DNA of 64,000 nt from Sisyra terminalis (GCA_958496175.1 OY292278.1:37882001-37946000), one strand, 5' to 3'. Counted from the first letter of the stretch, positions 53,701-64,000 are shown. The notes: generated from the letters alone by a model not told the origin. Program-made: numbers and translations.

Positions 53701-54323
53701 AGTAGAATTTGTATTTGAAAATCTTGAATAGTGTGCAATGGTTTCAACCAAATGTAAGCGATTAGAAAAAAAAATATCTGAAATATTAAATTAGAGTCCA
53801 TTAAGTTTTGGTATACAAACCGGGGCTCGGAGTTAGCCACTTTTTCTGTATCGAAAATGGTACTACCGGATCTATCACTACGAACACTGGCGTCGTTTTA
53901 GCTTTCGTTGATAGGGGAAACGAACCGATACGAAGTTCAAAAGTGAAAACGAGATATCACTTGTCTTATATAAGGGTGTCCAGTGTTTTTTTTTTAATTG
54001 TTATTTACGTCACTTTACGGTTTTTGGCTACTCTAGGATTACTAAAAGTCCATAATCGAGAAATATAGAAAATTTGCTCGATATGAGGATCGAACCCAAC
54101 ACTAACCATTTTAGGAGCGTTTACCTAGACAACTTTAATAAAATTTTCAACGTTATTACATTAAAATGTATTAATTTGTAATATTTTATTTATTCTAGGT
54201 ATTGCTGGACGGCAACAAGTCTTCACTAGGATCGTAAATCAAGCGAATGTTTCTACAACCGAAACACCAACTTCCCTACCTACCAATACAAGTACAATGA
54301 AAAATACTCCAAACGATCGATAA
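41711..54323 (+). CDS. NFRKB: Nuclear factor related to kappa-B-binding protein (INO80 complex), six exons
   Basis: NFRKB is a metazoan subunit of the INO80 chromatin remodeller that also binds the deubiquitinase UCHL5 through its N-terminal DEUBAD domain. Exons: 41711-42104, 42167-42426, 42482-42763, 44942-47786, 49555-50760, 54199-54323; phases agree and give 5112 nt (1703 aa), longer than the human protein. The N-terminus has a Ser/Asp tract, then LPQALCENKQFFKEIF and WHQFSDEDKQRLRALLPSFP, the DEUBAD. Exon 4 holds the winged-helix domain near residues 742-850 with RSDRPNFVTILTLVRDA, ARLPNGEGTRADICELL and KYDTKRKIWIYLHRNR. The rest of exons 4 and 5 is low-complexity Gln/Thr/Ser. A four-codon upstream ORF (ATG at 41704) overlaps the first ATG, so initiation may instead occur at 41738 or 41741. 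Introns 3, 4 and 5 are packed with mobile elements. Confidence 0.94.
43287..43480. mobile_element. TTCGCGAATT MITE family, right-truncated copy
   Basis: Starts GGCTCATGTCCCTTTTAGAAC, contains ATTCGCGATTTTTTTGTTGAA and TTTGCGAATTAAATC, but lacks the right terminal repeat. NFRKB intron 3. Confidence 0.7.
43768..43928 (-). mobile_element. tRNA-derived SINE copy F
   Basis: Complete minus-strand copy: body GACTCTAAGGTTAATAAAAA, B-box complement GGATCGAACCC, A-box region complement TGACCACTTGGCCACC. NFRKB intron 3. Confidence 0.82.
44362..44516 (-). mobile_element. tRNA-derived SINE copy G
   Basis: Minus-strand copy with GGCTCTAGGGTTAATG, TTTGCTCGATACGAGAATC and TTTGACCATTCGACCAATAG. NFRKB intron 3. 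Confidence 0.8.
44628..44768. repeat. TTCGCGAATT MITE family, internally deleted copy
   Basis: Begins GGCTCATGTCCTTTTTAG and ends TTTGACGGTTCTAAAAGGTAC; the left interior is deleted while TCGCGAATAG and AAATGCAACATTG remain. NFRKB intron 3. Confidence 0.65.
47810..48024. mobile_element. pogo/Tigger-like MITE flanked by TA
   Basis: Inverted ends CAGTGTAATCTCACTAATCC and GGATTAGTGAGATTATACTG (over 25 bp with the following GGCAC/GTGCC) flanked by TA on each side (47808-47809, 48025-48026). Such ends are typical of pogo/Tigger elements. It starts 24 bp after the first base of NFRKB intron 4. Confidence 0.85.
48880..49368. mobile_element. hAT-like MITE with perfect 8-bp TSD AGTCATAT
   Basis: 489 bp with ends CACGGAGTATAGATACCAGG and CCTGGTACCTATACTTTGTG, flanked by AGTCATAT at 48872-48879 and 49369-49376. 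An inner inverted repeat (TGTGTCAAGATGTGGCGCTG versus CAGCGCCATATATTGACACA) gives it a second stem. NFRKB intron 4. Confidence 0.88.
51655..51800 (+). mobile_element. tRNA-derived SINE copy H
   Basis: Head CAGAAGGACGAGTGGTTAAG closely resembles the A-box region of Ser/Leu tRNAs; the B box is GTTCGAATCTC. The body is diverged. NFRKB intron 5. Confidence 0.75.
51846..52628. mobile_element. Interspersed DNA element, short copy (pair with 37381-38745)
   Basis: Inverted ends GGTAATTCTCATCAAATTCC and TTTCATGAGAATTACTCG. It shares GCCATACCGTCATTGAAT, TTAATATAATACTCCT and GGGTACTATTTATTTATTAT with the slipper-intron copy. No coding capacity. NFRKB intron 5. Confidence 0.72.
53070..53228 (-). mobile_element. 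tRNA-derived SINE copy I
   Basis: Near-complete minus-strand copy: GCAACTCTAGGGGTAATAAA, ATGAGGATCGAATCCAACA, TTGACCACTCGACTACCAGT. First of three same-strand copies in NFRKB intron 5. Confidence 0.85.
53370..53525 (-). mobile_element. tRNA-derived SINE copy J
   Basis: Minus-strand copy: TTCTAGGGTTAATATAAATC, GCTCGATACGAAATCCAACC, TGGACCATTCGGTCACCAGT. Confidence 0.82.
53992..54133 (-). mobile_element. tRNA-derived SINE copy K
   Basis: Minus-strand copy: GCTACTCTAGGATTACTAAA, GAGGATCGAACCCAACACT, with a decayed head. It ends about 65 bp before the NFRKB exon 6 acceptor. Confidence 0.78.
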
Positions 54324-55720
54324 TAATAAGTTGATCACATTCAGAAACTAAGAAGCATTAAATTTTCAATTCCTTGATGATAATATTTAGTATTTTAAAT
54401 AATAGTAAGCATTTTTATCTGTATTTATAATGATATACTTTTGTTTAACAAAATTGAATTTTAGATTTTTTTTAATACAAGCACTAGTAAGCAATACAAT
54501 ACACAAGAGAAAAAAAATACGGGATTTGTATATATTGAGAATAAATTGAATTTGTCTGTACTCTTAGACATAAAGCAAATAGTATTTCTAATGTAAAAGA
54601 AAAATATATTTATAAAAATTTTATTCTTGAAACTATGACAATTTTTATGTGTATTTGTGAAATGTTTTTTCGTATATGTAAATGATATGGTTTAGGGCGT
54701 TAAGAATATTCAACAAAAACACTTGAAACTTTTATTTTCGGTTCAACTGAGACAAACTGTATATAAAAATTTATATATAAATATTGAGTGAAAAAATATA
54801 TTTCTAGAATAAAACAAAAAAATGACTTCGAAAACCATTTTAGATATTTTTTTTTTTTTTGTTCAAATTTATTCGTTGAGAATATTTTTTACAACCATAT
54901 GCAAGTAGTTGTGTCAATTAATTTAATTTGTATCAATTTTTAATTGGACCCTATTTATATGTATTGATAAGGAACATTGTTATGTAGACTAAAATCAAAC
55001 TTCTAAAATTTTACTTAAATCAAGTATGAAGCATTACTTTTTAAGATAAATTAGCGTAAAACAATAAATTAAAATATTCACTGTATATACATTATATATT
55101 TTAGCAGTAACACTTTACTAAAAAATGTCGAGGAAAATAAATGAATTATGATTCATATTTACGTTGTTTTATTTCTTCAAGAGGTTTAAATAATAATATA
55201 TTAAAATTTGGAAAATGTTTAAGACTTAGATTTTTTTTTATGTTTAAGTCGAAAAGGAAGTTTTTTGTTATTGCAGTACGAAAAATAGTTATATAAAACA
55301 TAATTTTCAATGCGCAAGCATTTCACTGAAAGTTGAAAACCGATGTATGTTGTTTGGTTCTATGACAGAACAGAACAATCACAAAGAACAGAACATAACA
55401 GAAAGTAAGATTTCCCATAAAAACGTTAATTATCCAAAATTGATATCAAAATGTTCTACAAACTGGAAGACTTAATATTTTGGTAACGGAATATTATTTT
55501 TACTTCACAAATTACGCAAAGAACAAATTTATTTTTCGTCATTATTATCGGCCGCCGTTTATCCAATGTATGAAATAACTCTTATCCAACATTTATTTAG
55601 TTCTTATGTGAAATGTTCTGTTCTGACATATTTTGTACTATCAAGTTCTGTTTTGTCCAATCACAAAATTGTTCATGCATCATTTCCTTTTTTCGTACTA
55701 TTTCACAGCAAAAAACTTCC
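54324..55720. other. Convergent 3' ends of NFRKB and humpty dumpty
   Basis: A 1.4-kb AT-rich spacer between two stop codons on opposite strands. Several plus-strand AATAAA motifs (for example near 54540 and 55137) could end NFRKB. No ORF with recognisable similarity and no clear mobile element is seen. Confidence 0.5.
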
Positions 55721-58700
55721 TTAGGTCCACGAGTATGTTTGATCATTTCCAACATACTTTAAAGTTTCATAGTTTTGGACTCGTAATGGATCTTTGGCAC
55801 AAAAATGTTTTAAAATTTGATCGTGAAGACCACAATCCGTTAAATTTTCTTGACCAAAAACAATGGCCGTATCGTACTCCTTTTCCTCATCTTTTTCGTC
55901 AGTCTTTTGATCTAAAAATTCAAAGAAAAAACATTAATACAAATTCGATTGGTAATCAGCTTATATTTACTTAAATGTTGGGCATGAACTTTCGAAAATC
56001 CTGCCGTATTATCTATATTTGCGAAGCTCACACTATATTCATCTAAATTTTTAGAAAATAAGTCGTTTAGTGACTGAACTGTATGCGGTAAAATTGGACC
56101 ATTGACTTCCATAGAAAAATATTCGGAATTATCCACGAAAACTTTATTTTCTCGAACCTAAAACAAAAAACTATAGACTACTGATTTTTTTGTAAAATAA
56201 TTCTTACTTTTAAAGAGACTAGAGTTGCTCCACGAAATGCAACGGGAGCATAAAGCGTTGGAGGCACTCCAGCTAAAGGTCCCAAAACGGGAACCAAACT
56301 TTTACAGTTTAACAAAAAGTTAAATAACGCCTGCGCTTCCACACCTTCCACACAAATCAAACTTTGTTCACTATTATCAATCGAACATTCCATCACATGC
56401 TTTTTCCTCGAATCAACATCACTAATTTTTTTAATTTCACTCGCATCTACTCCTAAACTCCTCAACCAATCTTCTTCATCCTCCTCATCCAATAAACCAT
56501 CTCCAATTTCATCAGTCGTTTCTATCACTTCTGGTCTACGATTAGAATTAAATTCCGGCGATTTACTAACGTTCGAGTCTAAAGTTTCGTAGCCCTGATC
56601 TTCAGATCTATCAACCGAACGACGATTTGACTTCAACGGCATCGTATATTCAATATCTAAACAAAAACATTGTTATTTCGAAATCAAATTTTACTATAAA
56701 AAACCAAACCTTCTTGACGTAACGTTTGCCGCAATCCACGAGTTGTTGGAGTAAGAAAAGCATGCGTTTCACTAAACCCACAAATTCCAGCCGCTCTAAA
56801 TAAAACGTTAAAGCTGTTGCCACATATATAGAAAAAAGGGCACTGTCGTGCTTTGACCAGCTAAAAATTTAAAAAAAAAATAATGAGACCTATATAATGT
56901 AGCGACCATGCATCATAAGAATTAAGCCAAAAGATAAGTAGACTAGTTCTATAAAAGGATAAATACTAAAAGTTTTCAAGGTGTTAATAAGTCCGGCCTG
57001 AGCAAAGATATTGCCTATGGGCGTAATAAACCAGATGTTTCGAAACTCATCTCTTAAACTATTAAAACCATTTTACAAATCAAAAGTATGTGAAAACTAT
57101 AAATGAATTGTAAAATACAATAGAAATTTTGAATACGAAAAGTTCGAAATGTCCCGAAAGGCGACGAAACGTCATACAAAAATTAAATAAAAATCATTAA
57201 GAAAAAAAATTGATTATATTTTTAGTCTTAAAAAAAGCCTGTGAAAATAACTTAATGAACTAATAACGGATATTAACCGAGTGAATCTATTATGTTTTGA
57301 TATTCTTGAGCTTAGAGCATTTTTAAAACATTTGAAATTCTTTTTAGAACATGACAAACATTTATTTTTATTTAATGTAAATAAATAATAGTTGTAATGA
57401 TAGTATTAAGTATGAGTAAGCTAAACGCCGTAGGCAGAGTTGAATTTACGATAGGGTAAGTGACCAACAGATTAACCAAAGTCTTAAAAAGAATAATGAT
57501 TTTTTTTTCAAAATGGAAAATAAAGGCCAATGATAATAAAACTGAAGCTATCTTATTCACATTCACTAGAAGCAGATCCAACAAACATAAAAAGGTTTTA
57601 ATAAATGGGAAAAATATACAATGGACAAAAACAGTTAGATATTTGGGGATGCAACTGGATTCCAGACTCAACTTTGCTGAACATATCAAACTATCTAAAA
57701 ACAAATTAATGGCCCGAACTAACATATTATATCCATTACTAAATAGACAATCAAGGCTATCTACCAGCAATAAATTAATAAGTTATAAAACAATGCTCAG
57801 ACCAGTGCTAATATATGCATGTCCAGTCTGAAATTAAGTAAGTAAAACAAGTATGTGACAATACAAAGAATCCAAAATAAATGACTAAGAATACTGGGAA
57901 ACTACCCAGCCAAATAGAAAGTACACGATCTGCATGAGGAATTAAAGATACTACCGCTAGATTTATATATCCTCACTTTGTCGCGGAAATTCTACACAAG
58001 TTGTAGAAGTGGGCCTAGCCAAATAATTAGAAGCATCAGTGACTATACTCTCGATGACCTGCTCCACAAATACAGAGAATACAAACATAAAAGAATAAGA
58101 CATATGGTCTTATAACAAACTGAAAGCAGAAACAATATTCGAGATTCTTTAAGAATTGCCATCTACCTACTTTTTTCTCCTATTTTCTCCTACTACATTT
58201 TCCTATACTATTTCCTATGCTATTTTCCCCAACTACAATATCGTAAACTAATCTCTATACTAGATCAGGATCTACAGACGCTGCTTGGATGTTTTATGCA
58301 CGGTACATCTCACTTAAAATTAAAAACAAAATGTAAACAAAGTATTTGTATATATGTTATAAGAGCAATAAATTTTATTTTATTTTACGATAGGGTAGCA
58401 GTGGTTATAGGTAAGATGAAAGTAAAAGTTTCAATTGAGTTAATCTGATGACGTACGCATGATTGTGATGAACCGTAATCAATTCACTAAGTCGTACTAT
58501 AAAGCGTACATACCCCATAAACCCACTATTAAATTTGAATTTTTTTCCTCTCTAGAACGACGTAGAAGTAGGGCAAAATTGACATAGTATACCATTTGAA
58601 CATGTACAACTGAGTTGTACATTAAAGCCAAACTTGATCATATATTTGTCAACAAGAAATTAAAGTTGATTGATGATTTTAAGGTAAGACATTGGTGTTT

Positions 58701-60122
58701 CAAAATACTACATTGGCTGCCGTCATTTACCGCCGTGAATGCATTGAGGAGCCACAACTTATACGTTATCTTGGAAAGGTTCAAAATTAATATTTCATCC
58801 ACCAATTCTTAGTACGTTAATGAATTGGAAACATTCAGCACTACACACATATAACTAATAAATTATGGTGAAAAATATAAAATACAAAGAGCTACAATCT
58901 ACATACTTGAAATAACGAGCGAAAACTTTCGACCCAATCGTTTAATAAAGCCTTTGTGATTTCTGGATTGCTCGCCAATGGATTTGGACCAGAACTTAAA
59001 ATATTCTTCCCAGGACCAGTACGAGGAAATAACGACAACCACGGAAGTGAAGGATGTTGCCATAGCAAACAACACTGATGGCATCGTGCGCTTAAACTTG
59101 TATCTAATGATTCAGATTTGGTTGTATCTAAACATCGTACAAAACTAAAAATAAATATAAATAAAATAAAAAATTATTCAGATAAATTTATTTTCGGCAA
59201 TGTACCCGGTTATTCCGGAGGCTTCTTGACTCGTTCGTAATTTGCTGGTCCACTTGAAAGGCTTTTCTGATATCATTCTCATTTTCCGTTTAAGCGTCCA
59301 ATCGATTGGAATGAATTTATGGCTTGGTGGTGTCTAAAATTACAGAATAATTAATTGCAGAACAAATAATTTATAGTTATAGTAATAGTTTAAAAATGAA
59401 CTCTCAGAGCTAGGAAGGAGTGAAAGTCTAGACTTAATGTAGCTTATCCATAAAGTTTATATTTTACAAGTAAAGTTCACATGTGGAGGTTTAGAAGAAC
59501 GTGGATTATGAAACACTAAATCTTTTCAGATATATTTTTTTATTATTTGAAGTCGCTTCAACTTCCTAGGTTATTAGCAACTATAGGGCGTAGTGTAGAA
59601 CTATGCCTATTACAATATATTGTACATATACATTATATAATATAGATTTTTCTTTTTCTTACCAATAACGAATTTGATCTCGATAGATTCGTAACAGTCT
59701 GTGTTATTTTTGGTAAATTTTTGGGAATATTTTCAATCGAAATCAGATGATTTTGTTGAGGTTTTCCTATTGATAATAATTTAAACAGAGTATTATCTGA
59801 AGAAACATCAAGTTCATTCGTAGGAGACGTGGAATCCTCCGGTTTTAGTTTTTTTGTTTCAGAATTTCTACGAAATGATTAAAATTTAACATTGAATTTA
59901 AAAAAAAGGATATTTAAAAAAATACCTGGCAAAGGGATTTCGTCGTTTTCTTGGCGAAGAACATTCTGAAAAGGATTTCGATTCCGATGATTTGGGCTCA
60001 GGGTCTGTGCGTTTCATGCGAGCTTGGAGCGCTCGTTTTTTCATTTTTAAACGATGCATTACCATAATTTCGTCCGGTTTTTTCCATGATGGCGAGGGTG
60101 TAATTTCAGGTATTTCAGACAT
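55721..60122 (-). CDS. hd: Humpty dumpty / DONSON replication protein, eight exons
   Basis: DONSON, called Humpty dumpty in flies, is a nuclear protein needed for CMG helicase assembly, replication-fork stability and cell proliferation. Exons in transcript order: 60122-59926, 59867-59663, 59333-59206, 59144-58907, 56860-56710, 56656-56208, 56157-55971, 55911-55721; phases agree and give 1746 nt (581 aa), as expected. Family matches run the whole length: HKFIPIDWTLK, CHQCCLLWQHPSLPWLSLFP, FFYICGNSFNVLFRAAGICG, LTPTTRGLRQTLRQE, NFLLNCKSLVPVLGPLAGVP, PPTLYAPVAFRGATL, NGPILPHTVQSL, and a C-terminal CGLHDQIL. The ATG starts MSEIPEITPSP. Seven introns: five are 50-61 nt, one is 329 nt with a SINE remnant, and one is 2046 nt with a jockey-type insertion. 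It is head-to-head with PUS7. Confidence 0.95.
57459..58383 (+). mobile_element. 5'-truncated jockey-type LINE with 14-bp TSD
   Basis: Flanked by exact TTTACGATAGGGTA at 57445-57458 and 58384-58397. The first 375 bp encode the end of a jockey-clade reverse transcriptase: ANDNKTEAILF, VRYLGMQLDSRLNFAEHI, ILYPLLNRQSRLS and MLRPVLIYACPV, where the expected following Trp is a TGA stop. Further frame breaks follow before an ATAAATTTTATTTTAT tail. It is dead, lies in the 2-kb intron of humpty dumpty, and is antisense to that gene. Confidence 0.9.
59549..59600 (-). repeat. tRNA-derived SINE remnant (copy L)
   Basis: Minus-strand remnant of the SINE 3' body: AAGTCGCTTCAACTTCCTAGG and TTAGCAACTATAGGGCG correspond to GTCGC..AGG and TAGCGACTCTAGGG in intact copies. 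Humpty dumpty intron 2. Confidence 0.55.
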
Positions 60123-60403
60123 TTAAAAAAATTGCAATAAATTAGTTAAAAACTTAGTATAAAGTTAAAATTTGAATACAAACAAATGAACGCGTTTTGT
60201 CAATCAACTGACATTTGTTTTGAGAACAAGCTTTTGAAAGATGCGCGCGCATAGCTTTCAAGTGACAGCTTTATTGCGCCTGCCGGCGCTTTTTTCAACT
60301 CGTGTAAAATAATTGTTCACATATAACCTATAAGGAAATATTTTAAAAATTAACTTTAATTTTAATATATAATTGTATTTACGAATATAATTTAAGTGCA
60401 GAT
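60123..60403. promoter_or_regulatory. Compact bidirectional promoter of humpty dumpty and PUS7
   Basis: Only 281 bp separate the divergent start codons. The middle is GC-richer than the surroundings and includes the self-complementary TGCGCGCGCA (60242-60251), GCCGGCGC nearby, and an ACGCGT box near 60190. No TATA box is evident. Shared regulation of the two genes is an inference from the spacing. Confidence 0.55.
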
Positions 60404-63400
60404 ATGAATAAATCAAAGTTTAAAAGAGGCGGCTTTAAAAATCGTGGATCTTTTGGCGGAAAATTCAGACATAATCAAGGTACTATTGCCATTAGGGTAT
60501 TTTAACAATTTTATTCAATTAAAGTATAATTTTAAATGATTTTAGACAAAAAAACTCCATACTTCAAAAGGGAAACGACTTCTTTCCAAAAACCCGATAA
60601 ATCATCAAAAAATCCAAAGGAATTCAGTAGCTTAAAAGAATCCGATGTGGGGATCACGGAGTATATAAGTTCTCATGTTGGTTTCTCAGGCATTATAAAG
60701 GCTAGGTATTCGGATTTTCACGTCAATGAAATTGATCGTGATGGTAACATTGCCAAACTAACAACGTTAGAAGCTCCCAAAGATAAACCTGTTGAAGAAG
60801 ATGACGAGGATTTAATAAAACGCTATTGTTCCGACTCCCTACCGATTGAAATTTGGGATCAAATTCACGCACTTATCCAGAAAACAGGACCTTGTAAAGA
60901 AAAAATCAAATTCGATGTAACCAATAAATCGAAAGACGAAAGAACTAAAATACACGAGGCGGTTAAATCTGTATTTGGGAACAAAATTGTTAGCTCAACA
61001 GTTACTGAAAACGATCTTAAATATGTTACATTTGTGAAATATGATAAGAATAGTAAGTTTATAAGAAATGAAGATTTTAACATTAAATGGGCGGGTAACT
61101 AAAGAAAATCTTAAAGCAAAACAAAATCGTCTACAAAATTTTAGCATATAATCCATTTACTATTAAATTTTTAGACGAATATATCGTCTTATATTTGGTC
61201 AATTAGTTCATATGATCTGCTTATCAATACGATCGAAATGATCAAGGTTGCGAGGAAAAATAAAATCTATAAAAATTGATATAATGTTTACAAAATTTAT
61301 TTTGTTTATTTCGATTGCCTAGCAATCAACATCAGTAGTAGGGATTGCAATCCTGGATCCGGCGAGATCCCGCAGAGCCTAAAATTGAGCTGGATCGCGG
61401 GATCCCACTTTGCTGGATTGCAATCCCTAATCAGTAGTTATAGTTATGTTGAATAGCTATAATCGCTGGACACACTACAAATAGAGTATTTATAAAAAAA
61501 AAACTAACAAAACCGTTAATAAAACAAAAGAAATTATAAAATGCTGTTGCTAATAACATTAATAAGTTATAAAATATGACGAAATGTACGACTGCGTGAG
61601 TAATTAATTTGCTGAATTTTCATTTAATTTTTAGTTCGAATTGATCGACGTGAAAAATGGCCAAAAGAACGTGAAGGCGAATATGTCCATTTTTTGGTCC
61701 ATAAAACATTTTATGATACTATGGAAGCGACGATGCGACTTGCAGAAGTTCTTCGAGTTCGTACTTCTATGTTTAGTTATGCAGGTACGAAAGATCGCCG
61801 AGCCAAAACCACGCAGTGGTTTTGCATAAAGCGAATGGAACCCTCGCGAATTATTGAACAAAGTAAACGTTTGAAAAATATTTACGTCGGTAACTTTTGC
61901 TTTAAAACGGAAGTTTTGAAGCTGGGATACTTACAAGGGAATCAATTTCGAATTGCTTTAAGGTAATTTAAATAAAATTAAATTAATTCTTTCACTGACA
62001 AAAAAAATCCAGAAATATTACAGTTGACGAAAACATAGTAAACGAGGCTGTGTCTGCGTTGAAAAATGATGGATTTTTGAACTACTATGGGTTACAGCGA
62101 TTTGGTAACAGTGTTGAAAGTCCTACACATGAAATCGGCAAACTTTTACTAAAAGAAAATTGGAAAGAAGTGAGTCGAATGCGATTTTTTTGGTGAAATT
62201 TTTCTTATTTTTACTTTTGCATTTTAGGCGTGCGATTTGATTTTAAAAGTTCGTCAAGTGGAAAGTGATCGCTACGTAAAACAAGCCAAGGAAATTTATA
62301 ATTCAACAAGAGATCTAAGCCAAGCATTGGCCGCTTTGGGACCGAGCCGAGAACGTTCGGTGGAAGGAAAACTATTGCAAGGCTTGAAAAATCACCACGA
62401 AAACGATTTTGTAAATGCTTTGGAAAAAATTCCTCGAAATATGCGACTTTTATATATTCATGCCTACCAAAGTTTCATTTGGAATACAATACTATCGCGA
62501 AGAATCAAAGAATTTGGATTGAAAGTCCTGGTGGGCGATTTGGTATTGGTTGAGGGTGAAGAAGACTTGGCGTTAGATGTGCCAGATTGTTCAGGTATGG
62601 ATTACAAAGAAACAACAGTTTTCCTCTTCGATGAAAACTTTTGGCTCATGTGTACTTTAGCACACCCACAATCTGACAACGTTGCATTTTCGACTTTGTT
62701 TTTAATTTAATTCGCGATATTTTTGTTTATTCAATTCTAATATGGTGAAATTGTCTCTTTTGTGACTAAATTTTCATTATGGACCGATTTAATCGCGAAT
62801 TAAATTAAAAACAAAGTCAAAAATGCAACATTGCCAGATTGTGGGTGTGCTAAAGTACACTTGAGCCAAACTTTTTTAATTGGAAAATTCAAAAATCGAA
62901 TAAATTTTTACATGAGAAATTCAACTGACTCCCTTTTTTTCAAAATGTACTATGGTCCAGTAGAATAGTTTTTCTTACGTGAATGTAAAGATTAAATCAC
63001 CGAATTAAGTTAATAGTTTCATATTGGTTGACGGGTTTTTACATATTCCAGAGTTCAAACTCGTTACATTTTTAATGATTGTTAAGTGACCGTGTGAAGC
63101 CATAAAATAAATTAAATTTTTATTACTAAACCAAAGTTGCTTATGCAACCCGAAGTACATGGATTATACATAGTTGCCTATATAAAGACGTAACATATTT
63201 CATATGACTATTGAAACCTAATTTTCCTTTGTAATTTTTCAAACTGGCAAAAATATAATAGAAAACATAAATTTTCAGACAAATTTTCTTTTCTTTTTAT
63301 ATAACATAGATGAAAATGAGAGTAATGCGGATCAATCAGAGGAAAATCATTCAAAGGTACAACCGAAGGCAAAGGTTAAAATCCTAACGGAATCCGATCT

Positions 63401-63769
63401 GGAGAAGTATACTATTTATGATATTGTACTACCACTTCCTGGTTTCGATATTCAGTATCCCGACAATACTATCAAAAGTTGGTATAAAGAAATGTTAGAA
63501 AACGATGGATTGGAACTGGAAATGACCAAAATTAAAGTTCGGTAAGAGTTTTACTCATTTTGCTCAATTATTTATAATTTATTTCTCAATTATTGCTAAT
63601 TTTCTACGTTCTTTCAGAACATATTGCGTGAGTGGAGCTTACAGAAAATGTTTAGGAAAAGTCTCCAATTTATCCTGGAAAATGTTAAAGTATAATGATC
63701 CAACGCTATCATTAATCCGATCTGATTATGAAGAACTGAAAAATATGCCCGAACCTGAGGATATTCCAG
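60404..63769 (+). CDS. PUS7: Pseudouridylate synthase 7 (TruD family), partial at the right edge
   Basis: PUS7 is a stand-alone pseudouridine synthase acting on tRNA position 13 and on UNUAR sites in other RNAs. Exons: 60404-60479, 60546-61094, 61635-61962, 62013-62169, 62228-62594, 63310-63541, 63618-63769; the last ends at a donor (CCAG|GTATAAG) and the C-terminus lies beyond the window. About 620 residues are present. Diagnostic parts are ESDVGITEYISSHVGFSGII, then SMFSYAGTKDRRAKTTQ with the catalytic Asp at residue 262 (GTKD), LGYLQGNQFRIALRN, GFLNYYGLQRFG, EGKLLQGL, MRLLYIHAYQSFIWN, VLPLPGFDIQYP and VSGAYRK. The N-terminus is short and Arg/Gly/Lys-rich. A 91-bp hAT-like element sits in intron 2, and a 225-bp MITE lies only 48 bp after the intron 5 donor. 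Confidence 0.95.
61339..61429. mobile_element. 91-bp hAT-like micro-MITE with perfect 8-bp TSD ATCAGTAG
   Basis: Ends TAGGGATTGCAATCC and GGATTGCAATCCCTA are exact inverse repeats; ATCAGTAG flanks both sides (61331-61338, 61430-61437). The inner GGATCCGGCGAGATCCCGC is mirrored by GCGGGATCC. It is GC-richer than its surroundings. PUS7 intron 2. Confidence 0.9.
62643..62867. mobile_element. TTCGCGAATT MITE family, complete copy with 8-bp TSD AAACTTTT
   Basis: 225 bp, with ends GGCTCATGTGTACTTTAGCA and TGCTAAAGTACACTTGAGCC, followed inward by CACCCACAATCTG/CAGATTGTGGGTG. AAACTTTT flanks both sides (62635-62642, 62868-62875). The interior TTCGCGAT and ATCGCGAATTAAATT identify the family. It begins 48 bp after the PUS7 exon 5 donor. 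Confidence 0.88.
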
Positions 63770-63802
63770 GTATAAGTTATAACTTTTAAGATTGTTTAAA
63801 AT

Positions 63803-64000
63803 CAGTGGTGTAGCGTGTATTTTCGTTCGATTTACATTACATTACATCCCTCGATTCCAAGAGAAAACGCGTAAATCGAGATTTTGAGTTAATATAAAAA
63901 CGAAAGATAAGATCAAGGAAACTGCGTAAAACTGGTACATTGTATATACACATATATCTGCATAAGAAAAGAGAATTTTATTAAAAAATAGAATTAATAG
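63803..64000. mobile_element. hAT-like MITE (CAGTGGYGTARC family), runs off the right edge
   Basis: Starts CAGTGGTGTAGCGTGTATTTT and is the reverse complement of 29150-29445 for about 160 bp. The right end lies outside the window. PUS7 intron 7. Confidence 0.6.

Noticed and set aside
58615..58812. 65-codon ORF after the jockey insertion
   Set aside because: It lies in the humpty dumpty intron, has no family motif, and is not continuous with the LINE reading frame.

Overview
This is a nuclear window from an animal genome, almost certainly an insect. Every gene is split by GT-AG introns, and most introns are only 50-66 nt. Spacers are strongly AT-rich, and the proteins match insect members of their families: a Slipper-type mixed-lineage kinase, a Humpty-dumpty/DONSON protein, and an MTF-1 with the fly-type copper-binding cysteine cluster. 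A dipteran or related holometabolous insect is plausible, but I cannot name the species. I saw no bacterial, organellar or viral gene block.

Seven protein genes are supported, with exon models built from splice signals and phase. In order: a MARCH1/8-like RING-CH ubiquitin ligase (minus, 5' coding exon only, 265-585); MTF-1 (plus, 3602-11351); BMS1 (minus, 13328-21133); slipper/MLK (minus, 25622-40669); NFRKB (plus, 41711-54323); humpty dumpty/DONSON (minus, 55721-60122); and PUS7 (plus, 60404 to beyond the right edge). slipper/NFRKB and humpty dumpty/PUS7 are head-to-head pairs with ATGs 1041 and 281 bp apart. MTF-1/BMS1 and NFRKB/humpty dumpty are tail-to-tail. The genes are housekeeping or signalling loci (metal response, small-subunit ribosome biogenesis, JNK signalling, INO80 chromatin remodelling, DNA replication, RNA pseudouridylation) and do not form one pathway.

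The rest is dominated by mobile elements. At least twelve copies of one tRNA-derived SINE are present. A 5'-truncated jockey-type LINE has a 14-bp target duplication, and a second LINE family is represented by 3' ends. Many short non-autonomous DNA elements occur, several with exact 8-bp duplications typical of hAT. There is also a pogo/Tigger-like MITE flanked by TA, a Helitron-like element with its 3' hairpin, mariner-like pairs, and a small AT-rich palindromic family clustered in the MTF-1 introns. Introns without a recognisable element are almost all 50-76 nt (two reach 155 and 236 nt); every intron above about 300 nt contains at least one.

The most striking structure lies directly after the MTF-1 stop codon. 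A 1667-bp hAT-like element (TSD GCATAGTT) contains a second, 972-bp hAT-like element (TSD TTATGTAC) that is almost wholly a palindrome with roughly 470-bp arms. The first unique AATAAA after MTF-1 lies beyond both, so MTF-1 transcripts may carry a long hairpin in their 3' UTR. A second point of interest is slipper, where one exon can either splice on to the conserved MLK C-terminus or read through to an earlier stop.
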